DNA from: Acanthaster planci | Taxonomy: Eukaryota; Echinodermata; Asteroidea; Valvatida; Acanthasteridae | Assembly (NCBI RefSeq): GCF_001949145.1 | Contig: NW_019091404.1 | Span: 1,790,661-1,854,660, forward strand | Reading direction: 5' to 3' | Length of the DNA stretch: 64,000 bases | Part shown: in pieces, positions 1-11,599 of the stretch | How the letters are laid out: each line of letters begins with the position of its first letter | Numbering within the stretch: position 1 is the stretch's first letter | Program-made: the position numbers and the translations under genes | Notes under the pieces: generated by a model | The model's database searches: none | Seen by the model: the letters and a program-made list of their open reading frames with translations, nothing else | Told to the model about the DNA's origin: nothing

Positions 1-690
1 ATGTTGAGGCTCTGTCCGCGCAAGGTAGAATGTGTCCTACGGGCTGCATAATTAATTAGCTCTCGCTCCATCAGGGCGCTTACGTAACCACAGTAGTATG
101 GCGATTTTTTTTCGGATGAGTTCGGATTTGTGAGGTTGGCTGGTGATTGTTTCAGTGTGAGTGATATTTGTTAAGGTGGGTTGGGATTTGTTAGGTAAGT
201 TGAGTTTGGACAGTGATAGTGGTCGTCTGAAATACAGAAAATGCCCAATCTTTAAGTTTCAACCCCAAATCCACGTGGTGTGTATCAGTTCCTCTTGAAG
301 GATTGCAAGTTCTCTTTATTGTGTTTGCATTTGCATGTTCCACATTTATCTCGGATTGGAACAGGTGTTTAAATTATTCGATACGTTTCACATTGCCTTA
401 AAGTATTAAAGAGAAGGAGGAAACAAGCTGGTCGCAATTTGATCTTAAAATAGGCCCCTATAATGTGTCACTTGAGGCATAAAAAATACGAAGATTCGAA
501 TGCTAAAATGACTTGATTCGAATATGCACCAAGACAGATTAGCTGTTTTAGTTAAGATGCTTGTGTTAGAGACAGATACGATTGTGACGTTCTCAGTCTG
601 CGATAAGAGCCGCGGTGTTTTGTATTGTTATTTGGACTTTTTCAGATAAGAATATAATTACGATTTAAGTTAAAACGCTGAGTTAGCTCG
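1..690. other. 5' intergenic flank with a short G/T-rich repeat block
   Basis: No gene is visible here. Positions about 115-235 carry the degenerate G/T-rich repeat (units like GGGATTTGTTAGG) that recurs upstream of T2, psiT3, T4 and T5, followed by the conserved GGACAGTGATAGTGG tail. The rest, to 690, resembles the distal upstream sequence of the other array units, so it is the left part of the T1 duplication unit. Confidence 0.5.
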
Positions 691-694
691 GGGA

Positions 695-870
695 AAATGT
701 GTTGTTTCCCATGCTCTTCAAAACAAGTCCGTCACTCGAGATAATGGCTCACTTTTATATGCTATTTCCTTGCTCATTTGTGCTTGCTGCCGAGGTTCAC
801 ATGGAATTTGGATCTTACAGAGTGATAAAAGCTTTGATGTTCTCGGGAATTTTGTAAAACGAGTAAAAGT
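695..870 (+). repeat. Conserved upstream block, T1 copy
   Basis: This is a copy of the block found before every gene. It has TTGTTTCCCATGCTCTTCAAA, then CTCGAGATAATGGC, then GCCGAGGTTCACATGGAATTT and GGATCTTAC, and a TTTGATGTT end. It lies about 0.65-0.8 kb before the T1 start codon. It may be a distal regulatory element or only part of the duplicated unit; the sequence alone does not decide. Confidence 0.6.
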
Positions 871-1323
871 AGGTTTGTGTGAAGGTTTTCTATACCTTGA
901 ATTAATTATTAATATTATTACTCATTATTATTATGGTCTTTTAAGGCTGTTCCCTTTTGGTTTCGCCTAATACATAACCTAATTTCCCAAATGTCAACAA
1001 CGTCATATTTGCCTGTTTGGCTTCCTGAAATTACAGTTTCCCTCAAAATCATTCTATTCAAGCCATTTTATAGATTATGACGGGTATCAGTTAAGTCGAT
1101 CAGTGATATGTGTTTATGGGATCCTCGGCGGGCCCTGCATGCGTTCCTGAAATCCCCCACTTGCTGTTCAGAATACACATACATTCAATAATATCACCTC
1201 CAGGCTGCACAGTGCAGCCAGGATTTATCCCATATTCACAAAATATCCTTTCAGTGGGTAGTCTGCAAAATAAAGCATTAGACGAAACTAGTTTCCATGT
1301 ATTTTTTGTCGTCGAGTTCTTTT

Positions 1324-1460
1324 GCTTGTTCTTGATAAAGATCAGGATCTGGAAAAAACCAGTCTACCAGTTCTGAGCAACCTGCGCTCGACTGGTTATC
1401 GAAGCTCACGTCAACTACCGCGCATTGTGCGCTCGGCGCCAGCTATGTTAAAAAAGCGCA
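1324..1460 (+). promoter_or_regulatory. T1 proximal promoter (degenerate version of the array promoter)
   Basis: The GATA-like GATAAAGAT (about 1333), the ACTGGTTATC box (1391) and ACGTCAAC line up with the other array promoters. However, the TTACGTCA element reads TCACGTCA and the forkhead site is not intact (TTGTTCTTG). The TATA position has GCTATGTTAAAAAA (about 1442). The start codon follows at 1524. Confidence 0.5.
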
Positions 1461-1523
1461 TAAATCACCTAGCTCGGTACTTCGGGTTCGCAGCGACTAG
1501 TAGTATCAATGGCAACATTCACC

Positions 1524-4500
1524 ATGAAGTTCTTCATGCCTCTGGCTAGCTTGCTGGCAGTAATGAGTAAGTTGATGCAGATTGTCTTCATGTATAGCGA
1601 AACCCCCGCAATAAGAACCACGAGGCTAGTTTTAGGCCTAGTTAGAACCTATAGGCATACTTCGAAAACACCGTTGCAGCTATACTATTATGGCTATCAC
1701 TTCAGTAACCTGGTTTCATGAAGCCGTTCTTAGCTGAATGCATATTACTGATAGTTGCATTACGTGCTGGTTGTTGTAAGTGAAACCTTTATATAGGGCT
1801 ATACATTTTGTGGGGCGTTGATAAGTCAATAGATCGAAGTATGCTAAAAGGTAAAACTTGAGGCTTATTTTGGGCCCTTTCTCAATTAACTGGCTAAGGC
1901 TAGGAGTATTACAGGCATCTGTGGTAAGTGGCTGCTCCATTGGCTGGCGAAAGTCAGATTACGTGTGAAGAATGTGCAGCCTTGGTAAAGTAACGATTAG
2001 GAATTAAAACAATGATTCATATTACACCCCCCAAAAAAACACAGCAAAACATATGAAGAACTTAGAACAAACACTTGAACATGCGTAGTATGATGACTTC
2101 TGTCTGAACTCATTTCAGCACCGACTCTTAGCCGAGTAATAATCGGCGGGCACGAGTCCACACCAAACAGCCGACCCTACCAGGTGGCCCTCTATGGTTC
2201 CAGAAGTGCCAGCTGGCAGTTTTGCGGTGGTACCCTTGTCCACAAACGATGGGTCGTATCAGCCGGCCACTGCAAGTTAGTACCACACACCAGTCAACCC
2301 CCCTGGATTTCGAGTGCAATCTGTCGTCATTCGATCACTTTCGCAAAAAGAGAACACTTAAATACCCTTCTGCGTCACACCTATAGTCGTCTTTATAGGA
2401 AGATGCTTGATCCGTTTTTGCGAAAGTAAATACGTCCACGAAAAGTGCACCAGGAGAATGGAATATGTCATGATTAAGCTATTCTAGGGATGAGGCATGG
2501 TTTGTTAATGAACGCCTTTACATCTACCTGAATTACACGACAGACAATTGTAAGGTGGAGCAAGGTAAAGTAAGTTGTAAATTTTGCGTTTGCTACAAGG
2601 TCACTTCAGAGACCATTTTGGTGCCAAAACTGCCACGCGCACGTCCGACTGGCATGTTTCAGGGGGCCTGTGTTTTTGAGCGTAAACAATCATCACCCAA
2701 CTTCAATCCATTAGTGCGTCATTCGATGAGCAAGGTGTGTATCCTGCAGAATGCAATATTTGAGTGACATAATGGCATGATGTACCATGTTTGAACTGGC
2801 CCTGTAATACAAGGCAGACGTCAAGAGGCTGTCCAAAAACCACTTTATATTGTTTTTACCATTTGCCTATTGCTTTCCGCTGGTAAACAGGTCGGGCAGA
2901 TATGTCTTCGTAGGTTTGGGCCTCCACGATAAGTACAACCACAGTGCAGCTGGCCAGCAGATAATCAAGGGTAAATGGCATCGTCATCGTGGCTACAGTG
3001 GCGGCACTCTTGATAACGACATCTCCTTGATCGAACTGAGCAAAGACGCCGACATTGGCAACGGTAAGATCGAAGCCATTGACATTACCAACAAACGACC
3101 TGCTAAAGGAACGAACCTGCTCGTGAGTGGATGGGGAACAACATCAAGTAAGTTTGCTTTTAATAATCAGCGAGTTACAGCGCATGCTTGGGTCATTCGA
3201 GATCATCAGATAAGCACGTGCAAGGTTTACCCTATTGGGGCAGCCATAAACCGTAAAGTGATTTCCTTTGTAGTTCACATTCGGGCGTGATCTATAGTTT
3301 GACCAGTGGTCAATGCTTCCAACAATGCACAGGCGCGTTAATACTCTATGACCCTAGTTGACCAACTTTTAAAAATCTCATCGTTACTTACATGGCACTT
3401 TGGCTGCGATTCTTACAGTTTACATGGTCACTGAAATCTTATACAATTATTTTCATGTGAATGGTTCTCTCCATAACGGTAAAATAAAATGGGTTGTTGA
3501 TAACCAGCGGTGCGACATGCCCCGCGGCCTGGTCCCAAATGGTCGACTTCATAGTCCGAACCATCTATCGCATGGAGTTCTTAAGCGGACAGGCAAACGT
3601 CGAGTGTGTGAGTTCGAACGTCATGTTTGTGAGTTCAAACGTCGTGTTTGTGAGTGGTCAGGGCCAATTTCATGAAGCTGCTAAACACAGAACTTTGCTT
3701 AGCATAGTTTGTCTTGCTCAGGGAAAAATGATAAACGAACATCAGTTGAACACCAGTCACAAGCATTTGAACATTTTTATTGGTGATCCTGTTTTTAGCA
3801 AGGGAAAAAATCATGCTAATGATCCATGAAATTGGCCCTGACCACTCACAAATATGACATTCAAACTCACACATGCGACGTTTGCCTGTCAGCTTTATAA
3901 CACCATACCATCGTTCAGGCGGAATAGTCGAACTATAGCCACCTAGTCGTCACTCGAATTAACCCTGGCTGACTCCGACGCAATGAGCACGTTCGAGCTG
4001 GCGTGACGTCAGCCGCATTCTCAAGCGCTTTTGACTCTTTGAAGTACTGGACTGGATCACTACCATTAATCCCCCATAAACTTCATTTGATAAGATTGCA
4101 ACATGGCGAAAGCTGTGGGTGTCTCTTTGGTTTGTACCATTCAATTTCAATACATTGAATTTATGGCATGGATAAGAAAAGAAATCCCCCCAGTATTCTG
4201 TACCATGAACATCACCCCCATCTATTTTCATATGGCGTCAGCACAACTCCCGCTTTTCAAATTCCCGTGGCTGGGCAAGTCCCTCACAAACATTCCTGAT
4301 TTCCCCATCCCCAATTTTCGGCACAAATTTACGCCACTGAACCAAACAGCACGGCAATACGGCTGGTTGGGCATTTTGATTGTTTGGCTCGTTTCGTTGG
4401 TTCTGAAGTTATTTGGCTGGTCAGTGATACAAGTTTGGTAGGTGATTGTCAATCCATAATATTCTCACTCTTTGTAAAGAGTGCTTATGGATGTGCATTG

Positions 4501-5325
4501 ATTGATTGCACTGTAACAAAGTTGAGGTATTTCTTTCATTCGATTTACCGAGGTGGAGGGTCAAGTTCAAGAGTTCTGATGGAAGTGATGGTTAACGCAA
4601 CCTCCATGCTGGCTTGCAGAAAGGCGTACGGATCCCCATCGATTACAGACAACATGTTTTGCGCAGCTGCGTCTGGAAAAGACTTCTGCCAGGTAAGTCA
4701 TTTTTCCGCTGGTGCAGAGGGTGGCAGAGGGACGAGTGATGCCATGCAAAGGCCTAAATTGGTTCGTTGGGGATTCTAAAATGTTGAGAGCTCGGGCTAA
4801 CCCCCTGTGGACAATCCCTTTTCTCAGATGTAGCTTTACATTTTCTCGTTCAGACGTGTTGATTTTTAGAGGAATGTTGCCGAGTTAGAGATGTTCCTTG
4901 TTTCCTTAAAATTTTTCAAACCGTCCTCACTGTCAATATAAAATGTCAATATAAAATAGGCAACCTTTTGTCTCTCCTTTCCAAGCTGATACTCGATATT
5001 GTAGACTTCATTCTAGTCGTGTTTGAGTGGTACGCTGTCACAAACTTGCTTCATTGATCAGGCTGATGGGTCACTGTTGACTGAACTTTAATCACGGTTT
5101 CCGACGGCTTGGTTTCCCCTTTTCTCACACTAGGGTGACGAAGGTGGCCCAATTGTCAGCGGCTACGGAGATGGCACCCACGACCCCGGCACCACTCTGG
5201 AGGGCATTGTCAGCTGGGGTTACGGCTGCGCTCATGCTAAATATCCGGGTGTTTTCACTACCGTCGGCAACTACTGTGACTGGATCGCAGAGACTTCTGG
5301 CGATGCCGTCAAGTGTTCTAGTTAG
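1524..5325 (+). CDS. T1: trypsin-like serine protease homologue, catalytic Ser replaced by Glu
   Basis: A secreted S1A-family protein of 262 residues. Exons: 1524-1566, 2119-2275, 2891-3147, 4553-4692, 5134-5325, all with GT-AG borders and phases 1, 2, 1, 0. Exon 1 encodes the hydrophobic signal peptide core (residues 1-14). The mature N terminus is probably IIGG at residue 22, preceded by Ser-Arg-Val. His65 (SAGHC) and Asp110 (DNDI) match chymotrypsin His57 and Asp102, and Asp196 matches the trypsin specificity Asp189. The nucleophile position in GDxGGP is Glu202 (codon GAA), so peptide hydrolysis is not expected. Reading frame, cysteines and splice sites are otherwise intact, which argues against a plain pseudogene. 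The exon 4 acceptor has a poor pyrimidine tract. Intron 3 carries a foldback element. It could be an inhibitor, a binding protein or a decaying enzyme; the function is unknown. Confidence 0.85.
3570..3911. mobile_element. Foldback MITE-like element in T1 intron 3
   Basis: The left arm (from about 3570, including GACAGGCAAACGTCG, TTTGTGAG and TGGTCAGGGCCAATTTCATG) is repeated in reverse complement at the right end (about 3820-3911). This gives arms of roughly 75-100 bp and a loop of about 150 bp. The left arm contains an extra tandem copy of a 21-bp unit (TTCRAACGTC..TTTGTGAG). No coding capacity is seen, so it is a non-autonomous DNA transposon candidate. Confidence 0.7.
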
Positions 5326-5432
5326 GGACCCGCCAGCAGCCGAGGTTTTATGCATGCCCCCGATTGATAAGACTGAGATTTAAGGGAAACACTGGTTTGG
5401 GTTCTCTCGGCAATCGACTACCGTCGTTAGCA

Positions 5433-5438
5433 AATAAA
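5433..5438 (+). terminator. Proximal AATAAA after T1
   Basis: AATAAA lies 108 bases after the T1 stop. A second AATAAA at 5735-5740 is at the distance (about 410-460 bases) where most other array genes also have one. Either could be the cleavage signal. Confidence 0.45.
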
Positions 5439-5739
5439 ATTGTCAGAGTTGAAATAAGACATGGAAATGAGCTATCGTCAAGGCAATTATGAAACAAATA
5501 CATAAAACGTACACTAAAGAAGTATACTTTACACGCTTAACTTAATACCTCACTGTTTGCCTACTTTTGCATACGTCTGGTTTCTTAAAAAACAACCGAT
5601 ATTAAACGGTGCTTCAAACTAATGAAACAATTCCAAAAAGCTTCATTAGAGGACCTTAATTTTTTCAAGTTGACGATCTTCAAATTGCCTCAATTAGACA
5701 AACCTTTATTGTTGCTTTAGTTTTGATTCTAATGAATAA

Positions 5740-6480
5740 AACAAGCAGAAAGCAAAAAAACAGACTAAAGACTGAAGTTGTCCCGATTCATCATTGATAT
5801 TTCAGTCAGTTAAAATTATAAAGTTTCTGGGCGGCACGACGGCGTTTCAGATTTTTAACTCGGAGCAAAGGGGTAATTTTAAAAAGTAATGACTTGGTTG
5901 AGTAAGTTCGACTTATGTTCGGTTTTTATGCATGTCATTTTTTGCAATTGAGTTGGCCACAGATGTATAAGAGTTGCAGCTCATTCAGCTCTCGTATATA
6001 TTGTACATGTTCTGTAGGCAGACTTTCTTGTAGGTATCCTGTTTATTAAAATTAAAGTATCATCAGTGGAGTAAATCTGTGCTGGAAATTTGGGGGGGGG
6101 ATACAGAGAGGTTGGGGGAACTACTTGTCTGACTATGGAATTTGAAAGTAGGGGGGCACACCATATGCAATATATAGGGGAGGCGATGTTCATAATAAAG
6201 ACGTACATCAGAAAATGTGTATCAACTTCATGCAGAATCTTACACTAAAAAGGCAAGTACGCTTTTAAGATTTGTTTTCCTTCTTTAGTGATATTGCAAA
6301 CATTTTAGTCGTTGGAAAGCTGAAAAATTCTTCACATTTTGCTTTGATTTTTTTGGCTTATCAATAATGCGCTGCCGGTATGATTCAACAGTCCATCACC
6401 TCCACGTCAAACTTTAGGGCGAGTGATATATACCGCTAACCCATGAAGATTTAAGCCCATGAAAGTATATCCAATCTCAT
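5740..6480. other. T1-T2 intergenic region, no gene seen
   Basis: Non-coding, AT-rich sequence. The part from about 6000 (GGCAGACTTTCTTGTAGGT, AAATTAAAGTATCATCAG) matches the spacer that joins the G/T-rich repeat blocks upstream of psiT3 and T4. There is a G-run with AAATTTGGGGGGGG near 6090. I see no exon-like segment. Confidence 0.4.
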
Positions 6481-6484
6481 TCGG

Positions 6485-6730
6485 ACCAAGCCAGTTTTGG
6501 GGTGTGGATTTAGTGGGGTGGGGTGAGCAGAGGTATTGTGGCTGGGAGGGATGGGGAGTTGTTGGTATTCGTTGGGAAGAGTAGGATTTGGTGGAATGAA
6601 ATGGGGATTTGGTGGAATGGAATGGAAATAGGTAGAATGAGATAGGAATATGTCAGTGGGGTGGAGAGCCGTTGGATGGGTGGGGATTTGTTTGGGCGGT
6701 TGAGTTTGGACAGTGATAGGGATTGACTGA
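6485..6730 (+). repeat. Degenerate G/T-rich minisatellite upstream of T2
   Basis: About 15 imperfect units of the type GGGGATTTGGTGGAATGGAAT, ending in the conserved GGACAGTGATAGGG tail followed by TGACTGAAATATA. The G-strand is the plus strand. The same repeat with the same tail lies before T1, psiT3, T4 and T5. Confidence 0.65.
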
Positions 6731-7254
6731 AATATAAAGAAATGTCGTGCAATCCCTTAAACACAGCTACTCAGGGTATGTGCCAATTTGTCTTGAAATT
6801 AGAGCTCAAGGATTACGCATTGTCGCTATACTATGTTTGCATTTGCATGTTCCGCATGTATCTTGGATTGGTATAAATATTTAGAAATTCAAAACGATTG
6901 ATAATTGCCTTAAAGATTTGGAGGGTAGGGGGAAAAGAAACGTCACAATTTAATCAAGAATGGGTCCCTATACAGCGTCACTATGGAGACAGAGAAAAAT
7001 TAAAGATTCGCAAGTTTGGTCAAATGACTTGTTTCGCACTTATAAAGGTAGAGAATCAATCCAAGGCAGCTTGGCTGTTCTAGTTCAGATGTTTATGAAA
7101 GAAAAAGATACAATGTGTTTTTGGTCTTCTGTAAGAGTCCCTTACAAACACGTTGTATTCTGGATTAATACGGTAACAACTTCTAAATGGTTCACAGTGT
7201 TTTGTGGTTTTTTTTCAGATAAGACTAACAATTAAATTAAAAAGCTGAGTTAGC

Positions 7255-7470
7255 TGGGGAAAAAGTGTTGTTTCCCATGCTCTAGAAAACAAGTCATTCA
7301 TTTGCCGTAAACACTTGAGATAATGGCTCAGTTTTTTATTTTCTGTAGTGGTAATTTTTTGTTCACCTGTGCTCGCTCCCTTAAGTTCACATGGAGTTTG
7401 GATCTTACCGATTGATAAGGCTTTGATGTTTTTACCGGAAATGTTGCAAAATACACAGAAGTAGGTCTTT
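7255..7470 (+). repeat. Conserved upstream block, T2 copy
   Basis: Same order of motifs as the T1 copy: TTGTTTCCCATGCTCT, GTAAACACTTGAGATAATGGC, GTTCACATGGAGTTTGGATC and TTTGATGTTT. It lies about 0.65-0.85 kb upstream of the T2 start. Confidence 0.6.
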
Positions 7471-7929
7471 GTGAAAGTTTTTAACACCATGAATTTATGA
7501 TATATTTCTGGCACTTACGTTTTGATTATATCTAAATACATAACCCATGTCCCTAAATGTTCCAAATGTTATGTCCAGCTAGCCCCGTTTTTCCTTTGAA
7601 TCGTTCCAATTAAGCTACTTGAACGTCAGGATTGTGGATTATGACGAGTGTCAGGTCGATCCTTAATTTTGTGTTGATGGGACCCTCAAAGAGCCCTACG
7701 TGTGTTCACGAAATTTACCACTTGCTATTTAGAATACATTAACATTTGATTAAAATATTTGCTTTAACTTGAGTTCCTGTCTTGCATCAGAAATATCACC
7801 TTAAAGCGGCACAATGCAGCCAGGATCTGTCCCATATCAGCGAACTTTTTTTCACGGAGATTGTGTGCAAAGTTGACAAAAAGCGGTTTGTTTCGATAAC
7901 ATCTTATTGTTGAGTTCGTTTTCTTGCTT

Positions 7930-8060
7930 CCCTCACCATAAAGCTAAACAAGAGCTGGAATTAAAGTTGTCTTTTTTCAGACCAATCCCCACTCGACTGG
8001 TTATCGACACTTACGTCAACTGCCACGTATTGTGCGTACTGCCATGTACGCTATAAGAAC
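7930..8060 (+). promoter_or_regulatory. T2 proximal promoter
   Basis: Contains ACTGGTTATCGACACTTACG followed by TCAAC (about 7994-8020), an intact copy of the shared box, and a TATA-like GCTATAAGAAC at about 8050. The forkhead and GATA sites seen at T6-T8 are degraded here (CCATAAAGCTAAACAAG). The leader ends AACATTCACC-ATG at 8121. Confidence 0.5.
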
Positions 8061-8120
8061 CCCAAAAGGCCCAGCTCTGTCTCGCAGCAGAGACAAGCAC
8101 TATCAACGGCAACATTCACC

Positions 8121-11067
8121 ATGAAGTTCTTCATCCCTCTGGCTTGCCTGCTGGCAGTACTGAGTAAGTTGGTGCAGATACAAACCATTCCATAGGAACT
8201 GTTTGGCCGGTATTGCTTCGGTGGTAGATATATGTTTTAATCTCTACCTTCTCTGTCTAGCCTAATTTCATAAAGCTGATGTAATCATATGCATATGGAG
8301 AAATACTACCGATACTTGCATTAAGTTCAAGTGGATACAAATGAAAACTGTATAAACATGAATTGTGTACCCGCACATTGAGCGTGGATGAGTCAATCAA
8401 AACACGCTGAAAATGGAAGCATACAAAAATTGAGACTTACTTTGATCATGTTCGGATTAACTGGCTACAGCTAATATTAAAGGTGTCTATGGTAAATGGC
8501 TAAAGTCAATAGATAGTGGCTTCCATAGCCAAACGTTAGCTTACGTCTTACGAGTATTTCAGCTACAGAAGGTAACCATAAAAAAATTAATAAATGTTTC
8601 TCTAGCATTCCCACCAAATCAAGCACAAGAAAACCAAAACAAATTCTCAAAAAAAAGTTTATCGCAGTTTTGCCTAATTTTAAATCATATTTCAGTGCCA
8701 GCTTATGCCATATACGGTGGGGAAGAGTCCGTGCCAAACAGCCGACCCTATCAGGCGGCTCTGATCAGCCCGTGGGGCCGCGGGTCCGTGGCTTGCGGTG
8801 GTGCCCTTGTCCACAAACGATGGGTCGTTTCAGCCGCTAAATGCGCGTAAGTATGACGCTTTAGTCCGTTTATCCCCAGGCTCATGTCTAGATATCTCAT
8901 GTTAAATCATTCGGTCGAATTTCCGTCGGCCTTTCTGTAGCAAGACGTTTGATATGTCTTCGCGAAGGAAGAGATGCCGTTCAAACATTGTACCAGCAAA
9001 ATGGTATTTGTGACTACGACAGAAACGTATTACATGTACTTCGATAAGCTCTTTCAGGGATTAGGACATGGTTAGTTAATCCTCTGCATCCACCTGCCTG
9101 AGTGCTCGTTAGGCCATTGTACGGCAAAGCCAGCCGTAGGGATTTTTGCGACTGGTTCAACGTTGAGATAAATTTTTGGGTCCACCATCCTTTACAAGCA
9201 CCTAGCTGAATTGCCATATAATAGGGCTTACATTTTTTTTCATAAAAGCATCACCAAATGAGACATTTTCCGATCAAATTGTGAAACCCTACATAAAACC
9301 CACTGTTTGAGCGACAAAATGGAACCATATGTATCAACTTCATGTCGCTGATCTAAATGGTTCCGTCGCAAAGAAAACGTCAAGCAGCTGCCCCAAACCC
9401 ATCTGATATTTTGTTCTCCCGGTTTCTATCTTACAATTTCCCTGTTGCTTTTCGTTGGTAAACAAGGTTAGGTAACGTTATCATCATAGGTTTGGGATAC
9501 CACCATACGTCATACCATGGTTTGCCCGGTCAGCAGTACATCTGGAGTGATTGGTATCCCCATCCAAAATACAACAGCTACACCAACGATAACGACATTG
9601 CCTTGATCAGACTCGGTGAGGATGCCGACCTCAGCAGCCCCAAAATTGCAACCATTAGCATCAGTAACTCACGGCCTTCTCCGGGGACGAATCTGCTCGT
9701 GAGCGGTTGGGGAGCACTCGATTGTAAGTCTACCTTTAATGAGCGAGTTTGGTATTGTGAAACGCAGGCTTCAAATGAAGCGAAAAATTAATACGCATGC
9801 AGGAAGTTGATCTTTCAACCTCTGCCTACGCGAATTGAACAAGATCGAACACTGTGATGTCAGATACGTTGCTGATGACAGAACCTTCTATTCCAAAATA
9901 CTCTCACTGACGTTATACCCTTGGTTCGTTCCATTTAATTTCAATAAATTTTTGCAGCTTCATTCCCGGTGGTTAGACTTTTTCCCCGCCAACCATTTAG
10001 TGTTACCTCTCTCAAATTTGTGAATCAGACTTCTTTAAGACTTCCGGTCAATAAAACATTACTGTCATTAGTCCAGAAGTCAATCTGAACCAACCAACCA
10101 ATCAAAGGCGATGGCAATGTGGCTGGTTGCGGGTCATCTTTAATAGTGGCTCGCTGATTGGTTCTGTACTAGTTTGGCTGATTGGTTACTTTGGCTGGGT
10201 AGGGGATTCCAATCCATGGATTTGTATGGATGTGCATGGATCAGCTTGCTTGTAATAAAGTTTGAATGCTTATTTCATTTAATCATTTAGATAATGTAGG
10301 AGCGCCAGGTACTCTGAGGGAAGCAGATGTTAAAGTACAGTTTATGGATGACTGCAGAAAGGCCCATGGATCCTCACCTCTCACAGACAACATGTTTTGC
10401 GCCTACAATCCTGACAAAAATATCTGCTATGTACGTAAGTCATTATTTTTCCGTTAATACAAGGGACGGTACAGTGATATCACGGCCTACATTTATGGTA
10501 GCCGCAGGCCTTGCACTGAGGAGCAGGGAGGCGGGTCTAAGAATGTTACGCCCTGTTTTGGGGTGTACCGTGGTGCAATCTCTCCCTGAAGAGCTTGTTA
10601 TATCCGTTATCTTACTCAAAATTTATGATATAAAATCTGACGAAGGCAGCCCTATGTATTTCCTCCCATTGCTGATACATGTCAGTGTAGATCTACTTAT
10701 GTCAGGCAAGACTTCTGGTTGACATTCTCAATTTTGGACTCAACTATGTGTCCGTCAAATTTTGGCAGGGGGCCGCCATCTTTTCCTTAAAAATCTTGGT
10801 CTTTGACGCTTGGATTATTGTTGGTAAGGCTTTGAACATAGCTTTATAAACGGTTTGATTTCCCCCTTTCCCGCATGCTAGTCTGACACCGGTGACCCTA
10901 TTGTCAGCGGCTACGGTGATGGCACCCACAACCCCGGCACCACCCTGGAGGGCGTTGCCAGCTGGGGTTGGAGCTGCAGTATTCAAAACCACCCCGGTGT
11001 CTACACCATCATCGCCAACTACTGTGACTGGCTGTCTCAGACTTCCGGAGGTGACGTCCAGTGTTAG
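8121..11067 (+). CDS. T2: trypsin-fold pseudoprotease with His, Ser and specificity Asp all replaced
   Basis: 258 residues. Exons: 8121-8163, 8696-8846, 9467-9723, 10291-10430, 10882-11067, in the array's phases 1, 2, 1, 0. The trypsin scaffold is recognisable ([47 protein letters not shown]). The catalytic His is Lys63 (SAAKC), the Ser is Thr200 (SDTGDP), and the specificity Asp is Asn194. Only Asp108 of the triad remains. The basic propeptide seen in the paralogues is absent. Instead MPAYA precedes IYGG directly, an A-x-A pattern that signal peptidase could cut to expose the Ile N terminus. No frameshift or stop is present. A non-enzymatic secreted role is inferred; substrate or partner is unknown. 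Confidence 0.83.
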
Positions 11068-11527
11068 AAAGGAATCCGCCGGTGGCCTAGGGATGGACAC
11101 GGCACTGAATGGAAGAGGTATTGGATACACGACCTCTCAGCATTCGACAACCAATTTTATCTAACTGAACTGAGATTAAGCAAAATATCAAAATGAATTA
11201 TCGTACTCGCCGAGGCATTTTGTAATCTAGCGAATGAAACATGCATTAAACAAGCAAACCTTACACAATTAAAAGCCAGCTGTTTTCCTCTTTGTCTACT
11301 TCGAGTTTGGGAAAGGGGCGTCTCAAATTTATATAAACAATTAAAAGCTGAATTACAGGACTTCTCTGATTTTTCTTCCGATTATTATACGCAAAAACTT
11401 CAGCTGAGGTCTCTCTCCTGCCTTCAAAGTATCTTACTTGAGCTGTTGCTAGCATGACTTCACATAATTGAATCTTACGGACCAGAACCCAGCCTTTAAT
11501 TGAATTTTAAGTTAAAGATTTGATTTG

Positions 11528-11533
11528 AATAAA
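11528..11533 (+). terminator. AATAAA after T2
   Basis: Lies 461 bases after the stop, in a conserved 3' context (GAATCTTACGGACCAGAACC just upstream) that is also present after T4 and T8. That conservation supports it as the real polyadenylation signal. Confidence 0.5.
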
Positions 11534-11599
11534 TTTAACGATCAGACAGTACATTAAAATACTGAAATTGTCTTCATTAATTGATACCGCAGTCATTAC

